A stretch of DNA of 64,000 nucleotides, taken from positions 50,158,001 to 50,222,000 of the forward strand of contig JBITNC010000001.1 of assembly GCA_050084985.1 (NCBI GenBank), read 5' to 3'. Made by a program: the position numbers and the translations under genes. This DNA comes from Nageia nagi. Taxonomy: Eukaryota; Pinophyta. Below, piece after piece: positions 59,014-64,000 of the stretch (the stretch's first letter is position 1; each line of letters begins with the position of its first letter). The notes under the pieces are model-generated. The model was given only the letters and a program-made list of their open reading frames with translations. It was not told the origin of the DNA and searched no databases.

Positions 59014-59770
59014 AATCTAAATAATACCAATGCTAAAATCAATTTCCTTGAGTTATTTGAAATATATGAAGAGCATACAATGGCATTATTTGAACTACTT
59101 AGTGGCATTAACTTTGATACTAATATTTCAACTAGCTCATTGGTAGGAATGATTGGCTATTTCAAGAATGATATAACATTTATTGAATATGAGATTTCTA
59201 GTGATGATATCATTGATAAAGATATTAAGTTAATAGACAATCAAGCATGCATTTGAATATGGTGGTGCAAGTTTGAATATTTTCTCTATTAACTTCCTTA
59301 AGAAGTTTGGTGATAAATTTATGCTTAAATTTGTGAGAAAGAAATACAAGATCACAAGTTATGATAGTTATAGTAAAGCATGTGTAGAACATATCATGTT
59401 ACCTATTCAGTTGTGACCAAAGATAGTGTAAGTTATGATATATATCCTAGAGAAGAAGCTTCCTTATGACATTATTCTTGAGATACAATGGATACATCCA
59501 ATGAGGTATGTACCATCTAAATTTCATAGGTTGATTAAATGTAACCATAATGGATAGGAATATGTATTTGAAGTAGTAGAGGAAAATCCAAACATGATTA
59601 CACTAGTCAAGAACACCATAGTTCCTAACAGAAATGTTAAAATCCATGTAGACAATGATGAGGATAATCAGCAAGATGAAGAAGATAACAATGACAACAT
59701 GAAATTATACAATGAAATAGGTGCTGGCACATATGTTGTTAGTTAGAATGTCATTGAAGAGGATATTAGA
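59014..59770 (+). pseudogene. Element A protease
   Basis: About 59240-59760 reads AFEYGGASLNIFSINFLKKF, ITSYDSYSKACVEHIMLPIQ, then LPYDIILEIQWIHPMRYVPS, KFHRLIKC and EYVFEVVEENPNM. Order and spacing follow gypsy retropepsins (D-x-GA-xLNI, MLPI, YNxILGRxWIH, VPSxxHxxIKF). The catalytic Asp is lost at a frameshift near 59250, and the GR of the LGRPWIH block reads EIQWIH. Nonfunctional. Confidence 0.7.
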
Positions 59771-60379
59771 TATTTTGGTAGTAGGAAAAAATTAAAGGAT
59801 GACCAAAATTTGTGCCAACCTTAGCACCTACGCTCACCTCAACACCCACACTACCATCACTACTACAAATGTAGCCAATATTAGTCTGATTCAAATGCAA
59901 ATAATGTTAAGAAGACATTGTACAATACAAAAATATCAAAATAAAAATTAGGATTTGATAAAAATAAAAATAAGGTGGTAGCCTATGTTAAGGTTAATAA
60001 GAAGATAAGAAAAAAGAGATTTCATGCACCCTTGATCTTTCAATACATTGAATCTAAAATGTATACTTGGGTAAAGTACTCAGCAAGAATGAGTTGGGAA
60101 TTAAAGAGTTAACTACAAAAATATTTGAATCAAATGAAGAAAATAATGTCCTAGGATCAAAGAAGGTAAATAAAAAAAAAATTATTATCATACAATAATG
60201 ATGAAGAATCAAAAATAAAATTAGACATGCAATCAATTAATATGGTTGAGCTAGCACCAATAAAAAGAGACAAATCTCTTAATAAGGTTCACACCTGCCC
60301 TAGCCCCACCAACCACACTAGCCTTAGCACCCATGCTAAACTCAACACCTATGCTACAAAAAAAGATAGCAATTTCTCT
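59771..60379 (+). other. Linker between protease and coiled-coil frame; no RT
   Basis: Charged low-complexity reading with Pro/Thr-rich parts (LAPTLTSTPTLPS near 59822-59860, and HTCPSPTNHTSLSTHAK near 60290-60340). The RT, RNase H and integrase expected after protease are absent: only 600 bp separate protease and coiled-coil. Confidence 0.55.
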
Positions 60380-61278
60380 TACCCCAAGTAGCATTGCAAG
60401 AGGCTACAACATTGCTACAGCAAAAAGAAAAATCCTTAAATGTAAAATTTGAAACCACTCTTTGACAAAAGGATGAAAAAATTTGACTTATTCACAAAAA
60501 AAATTTTGAATTTGATTCAGCCATTAGATTAAATGATACAAAATTGAATCATAAAGATAAGTTGATCAGACACACTCAGAAGATAATAAAGGACACAGAA
60601 GCAGAGTACTAGGCTATCCTAGATAAGGCTAGAGTTAAAGCTAAGGAATATAAGAAAAAAGTTGAGAGAACACAACTAGAAGTTAAGAGGTCCAAAGTAG
60701 TACAAAAGAAAAGGGAAAACCAACTATTGGAATATAATTGTCTAGCAAAACTTAAGACTAAAGACACAAAGGAGGAAATTGGTAAGATGATAATTACTCT
60801 CCAAGAAGGTATAGATAACATTGAAAACATGGAAGAATAAATTATTATGCTCCAAGATATATTACTAAACAAGGATAGAGAGTTATATAATGTTCTCCAA
60901 GAGAATAAAAAATTGAAGGCTAAAAATGTAGCATCTATTGAGAAAACCAAACAAATCAAGCAAGCATTGCTTATAGATACAACAAAGGAAATAATTATCA
61001 AAAAGGAATATAGAAGATTGTAGAAAAATTATATTAGAAAGGAAATTTAGTATCAAGAAAGACTTCATAATATCAATTTGGAATCAAATGAAGATGCTAG
61101 GAGAAATTTTCAGTTGGAAGAAATGGTTAACGTTTTAAAAGAAGATAATTTTTGGTTATCTCAATTACTATATAGAGTTCAAAGGGATAAGGAGAACTTA
61201 ATAGACATAAACATGAAGCTAGAACATGAGCTTCATGATAGGAAAGTAGAGAGGAAAGAGGATGTTTCTTTGCAATAA
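60380..61278 (+). pseudogene. Coiled-coil reading frame of element A, right copy
   Basis: Better preserved than the left copy. Reads HKDKLIRHTQKIIKDTEAEY, AILDKARVKAKEYKKKVERT, QLEVKRSKVVQKKRENQLLE, TKEEIGKMIITLQEGIDNIE, DRELYNVLQENKKLKAKNVA, and an intact 66-codon end (61078-61278) with RNFQLEEMVNVLKEDNFWLS and KLEHELHDRKVERKED, then TAA. The high Lys/Glu content with hydrophobic residues at heptad spacing indicates a long coiled coil of about 300 residues. Four or five stops are present. It takes the place of RT/integrase after protease. No known family recognised. Confidence 0.65.
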
Positions 61279-61473
61279 GTGGATTACAATTTATCACTCA
61301 AAGTGTGGAGTTCAAACATTAGGATTATGACTACTTCCTATGCCATAATATTATACAAAGGGCTTCAAATGGGTAACATTTAGATTACATTTCATTAATC
61401 ACTCAAGTAAGATATTAGCAAGATGTTATGGAAAACTTTGAAGAACGAATTTAGCATCAAAGTACCATATTAT
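61279..61473 (+). other. Conserved 3' region of element A, right copy
   Basis: Follows the stop of the coiled-coil frame and matches 11096-11290, reading VDYNLSLKVWSSNIRIMTTS with later stops. Ends at copia F. Confidence 0.45.
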
Positions 61474-61754
61474 TGAGAGAACCAAAATGTTTTGTATTAT
61501 TCATCAAAATGAGTTACATATATAGGCTTAAGAAAGCCATTACAAGACAAGATAAGAAGTAGAGAATAATATTCTCATGACCATAAAAAAATCACACTAT
61601 ACGTATCACCCTTAGATCACTACATGACAAATTACTTGTTATAACAATAAACTAATAAATACTTAGACCTAGATACTTAGGAAAATACTTTTGTCCTAAT
61701 TAATTAATCCTAATAACTTAGGACTTAGAAATTATGTTAAAAATACTTCCAACA
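61474..61754 (-). repeat. 3' LTR of copia F (281 bp)
   Basis: On the minus strand it begins TGTTGGAAGTATTTTTAACA and ends TTTTGGTTCTCTCA, with TG/CA ends and a length typical of small copia LTRs. It is preceded by the tract GCATCAAGGGGGAGTA. Confidence 0.75.
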
Positions 61755-63519
61755 TACTCCCCCTTGATGCTAAGTGGACTTACCAGGAAGTTCCTTAGCT
61801 TCAAAAACTGAGTTTTGACAATGGCTTTGGTAAAAATATCAGCCACATTATCCAAAGTATTAATATGTCTAAGCTCCACTATCTTCTTCTCCACCATGTC
61901 TCTTATGAAGTGATACTTCATATCAAAATGCTTTAACCTGCTATGATGGATTGGATTTTGTGCCAATTGGATGGCACTCTTGTTATCACAATACAGAATA
62001 GTAGCACCACTTTGAATCTCACAAAGCTCCTCTAGAATCTTCCTTAACCACAATGCTTGAGCACTAGCACTTGTGATTGCAATATACTCCACTTTTATCG
62101 ATGAAAGAGCCACCATACTTTGTTCCCTTGAACTCCATGTTATCATACCTGAACCAAGACTGAAGCATTTTCTATATGTACTCTTCCTATCATCAATGTT
62201 TCTCCCCCAATCTAAATCACTATAGCCAACAAGTTTGACACTCCCATGTTTGATGTAGTGGATGCCAAAATCAATTGTTCCTTGAACATATCTCAAAATT
62301 CTCTTTGCTGCTTTCATGTGTGACTCAAATGGATCACCCATATACTTGGATGCAAGTGATGTAGCAAATGCAATATCGGGCCTAGTGTTTGTGAGAAACA
62401 TAAGACTCCCTACAATGGATCTATAAGTGGTTACATTGACTCTCACTCCCCCATCATCCTTACAAAGAAGCTCACCATGAGCAATTGGAGTGGATAGTGC
62501 TTTACAACTTTCCATACCAAATTTCAACAACATATCTTTAGCATACTTGCTTTGACATACAAAGATTTTATCATTACATTGATATACTTCCAATCCTAAG
62601 AAGTAGTGCATAAGACCCAAGTCTTTCATTTCAAATTCATCCATCATTTTCTTTTTGAATTCATCATTCAATTTAGAATAACTACCCATATAAATCAAAT
62701 CCTCAACATATAAACAAACAAGTATAAGATCAATACCTTGCTTCATGATGTAGAGGGTAGGTTCATTCTTGCTCCTTTGGAAACCATACTATTGAAAGTA
62801 GCCATCTATCCTTGAATACCATGCCCTTGGTGCTTGCTTTAGGCCATACAAAGCCTTCTTCAATTTGTAGACTAGATGCTCTTTTCCTTTGATGATGAAA
62901 CCTTGAGGTTGTTCCACATAAACCTCTTCTTGCAAATAGCCATTCAAAAATGCACTTTTCACATACATGTGCATTACTTTCCACCCTTTGTGGGCAGCCA
63001 AAGAAAGGACCAACTTGATTGTCTCTTATCTTGCTACCAGTGAGAAAGTATCTTCATAATCAATGCCTTATTTTTGCTTGAACCCCTTTGTAACAAGCCT
63101 TGCTTTGTGCTTTTCAATAGTTCCATCACTATTGTATTTGTCTTGTAGACCCATTTGCAACCAATACATTTCTTGTCTTTTGGAAGCTCCACAAGCTCCC
63201 AAGTTTCATTCTTTTCAATAGAATGCATTTCTTCCTCCATTGCCTTCATCCACAAATCATTAGTACAAGCATTTTCAAAACAAGAGGGCTCAACATCAAT
63301 GCTAGTCATAAGTGCATAATTGACAATATCACCACTATGATCTTCATTTTCATCATCTCCATACATATTCAAATTTTCAAGTCTAGATACAACATTTTCC
63401 ATCTCTTTTGCTTGACTTCTTGTGAGTCTCTTAGTGAAATTTGTATCTAAAATATTATAAGTAGGATGATTTGCCAAAATTCTCTTCCACTTTTTAATAT
63501 TTTCCTTTGCTTGACTCAA
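61718..63519 (-). pseudogene. Copia F pol: reverse transcriptase and RNase H
   Basis: 63519-63034 gives the region before RT and its N-terminus (CFENACTNDLWMKAMEEEMH, TWELVELPKDKKCIGCKWVY). 63013-62789 gives [20 protein letters not shown] and [18 protein letters not shown] 342-codon frame, 62746-61718, gives LVCLYVEDLIYMGSYSKLND, FEMKDLGLMHYFLGLEVYQC, SLMFLTNTRPDIAFATSLAS, AAKRILRYVQGTIDFGIHYI, then RNase H with YSDLDWGRNIDDRKSTYRKC, VEYIAITSASAQALWLRKIL, LYCDNKSAIQLAQNPIHHSR and VADIFTKAI. Two catalytic Asp are altered: MDVKSAF is MYVKSAF, and YVDD is YVED. Frameshifts separate the three pieces. Confidence 0.93.
61756..61766 (-). promoter_or_regulatory. Polypurine tract of copia F
   Basis: AAGGGGGAG on the minus strand, one or two bases before the LTR start. 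The same tract occurs at the RNase H end of copia G. Confidence 0.75.
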
Positions 63520-63717
63520 TGGATTTGGTGGGCTTGAGGTACTTGGTGTGCAAGGTGAAGGAGGACTCTCTTGGCCTTGGCCATTTGTGGGCTCAACATT
63601 TGCATTATTGGGCTCATTAGAAGAATCTTAATTGGCTGGTCCAACATCTTCTATGAATTTTGGATGACCACCATTCTTTCCCCCTTCATCAAAAATCACA
63701 TCTCTTGATATTACAAT
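63520..63717 (-). pseudogene. Copia F spacer between integrase and RT
   Basis: Hydrophilic Ser/Pro/Asn-rich region as usual between integrase and RT of copia, with a stop near 63630. No separate gene. Confidence 0.5.
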
Positions 63718-63990
63718 TTACTTTGTTTTTGGATTGTAGAGTCTATATGCCTTAGAATTTTCACAATAACCCACAAAAACACATGCTTGGCTTTTTGGAT
63801 CAAGTTTTTTTCTTTTTTCATCAGGAATGTGTGCATATGCTAAACAACCAAAAACTCTAAAATGTGCAACATTTGGCTTTCTTTCATACCATGCTTCATA
63901 GGGGGTGATTCCTTCCAATGATTTAGTTGGGCTCCTATTAAGAATGTAAACACTTGTTCTACATGCATCAGCCCAAAACATATATTCCAA
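63718..63990 (-). CDS. Copia F integrase C-terminal part
   Basis: 90 codons: MEYMFWADACRTSVYILNRS, PTKSLEGITPYEAWYERKPN, VAHFRVFGCLAYAHIPDEKR, FVGYCENSKAYRLYNPKTK. It is the classic end of the copia integrase core and the following conserved block. The start is incidental, since the frame continues from beyond the window edge. A stop just after PKTK, at 63718, separates it from the downstream polyprotein. Confidence 0.85.
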   Translation of the reverse strand: MEYMFWADACRTSVYILNRSPTKSLEGITPYEAWYERKPNVAHFRVFGCLAYAHIPDEKRKKLDPKSQACVFVGYCENSKAYRLYNPKTK

Positions 63991-64000
63991 ATCTTGATAA

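Larger units (their letters stand above)
6779..61473 (+). mobile_element. Element A: LTR retrotransposon pair sharing a middle LTR
   Basis: The order is LTR (6779-8499), internal region 1 (8500-11601), LTR (11602-12935 plus 57428-57791, split by E2), internal region 2 (57792-61473). Both internal regions carry homologous coiled-coil frames in the same orientation; only region 2 also has gag and protease. No RT or integrase was found in either. This is what unequal recombination between LTRs of related elements would leave. The right end is missing because copia F interrupts it at 61474. Confidence 0.7.
61474..64000 (-). mobile_element. Copia F, 3' part (continues beyond the window)
   Basis: In minus order: integrase end, RT, RNase H, polypurine tract and a short LTR. 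The 5' part lies outside the window. It interrupts element A after CATATTAT. The reading frame is long but carries two active-site substitutions. Confidence 0.88.

Noticed and set aside
60054-61068. Minus-strand hydrophobic frames, up to 130 codons
   Set aside because: They are the antisense of the Lys/Glu-rich coiled-coil frame, which gives Phe/Leu/Ser-rich translations in reverse.
1-64000. Host genes, tRNA, rRNA or organellar DNA
   Set aside because: No intron-containing gene, tRNA cloverleaf, rRNA or chloroplast/mitochondrial gene was recognised; coding similarity is retroelement-derived throughout. Small non-coding RNAs cannot be excluded by reading alone.

Overview
The window is nuclear DNA of a large, AT-rich plant genome, probably a gymnosperm. 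That guess rests on the old, deeply nested LTR retrotransposons of Tat-like Ty3/gypsy and Ty1/copia type, a LINE relic and many minisatellites; no host gene, rRNA or tRNA was recognised. Nearly every feature is retrotransposon-derived and most reading frames are decayed, so this is intergenic repeat sequence.

The layout resolves into a nested stack. Left flank (1-6778): the end of a decayed copia pol with a possible LTR, two fold-back palindromes, a 24-bp minisatellite, and a minus-strand LINE reverse transcriptase relic. The LINE is cut at its presumed catalytic YxDD position by a gypsy 5' LTR (5581-6384, element I). Element I is cut at 6779 by element A.

Element A (6779-61473) has one complete LTR (6779-8499) and a second LTR (11602-12935 plus 57428-57791) shared by two internal regions: 8500-11601, with a coiled-coil reading frame only, and 57792-61473, with gag, protease and the same coiled-coil frame but no reverse transcriptase or integrase. 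The shared LTR is split by element E2 (12936-57427, target duplication CTTCT). E2 is a minus-strand Tat-like gypsy with gag, an extra RNase H in front of RT, RT, RNase H, integrase and a long decayed accessory region.

Three elements sit inside E2. H (20428-42619) is a minus-strand gypsy whose zinc-knuckle/protease segment is amplified into about six tandem copies of 1.77 kb. E3 (44680-49568, target duplication AAAAT, two 1542-bp LTRs) keeps gag and the integrase tail but has lost everything between. G (51561-about 54715) is a 5'-truncated copia. A further copia, F, begins at 61474 and runs off the right edge.

The most notable object is the 1.77-kb array at 26623-37208. Its copies are almost identical, while the LTRs of the element carrying it differ at roughly one base in ten over the stretch compared. 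This suggests a satellite-like array born in place from a retroviral-type protease segment, or a problem in the assembly. Two indel-rich patches in and beside the array make the second possibility serious.
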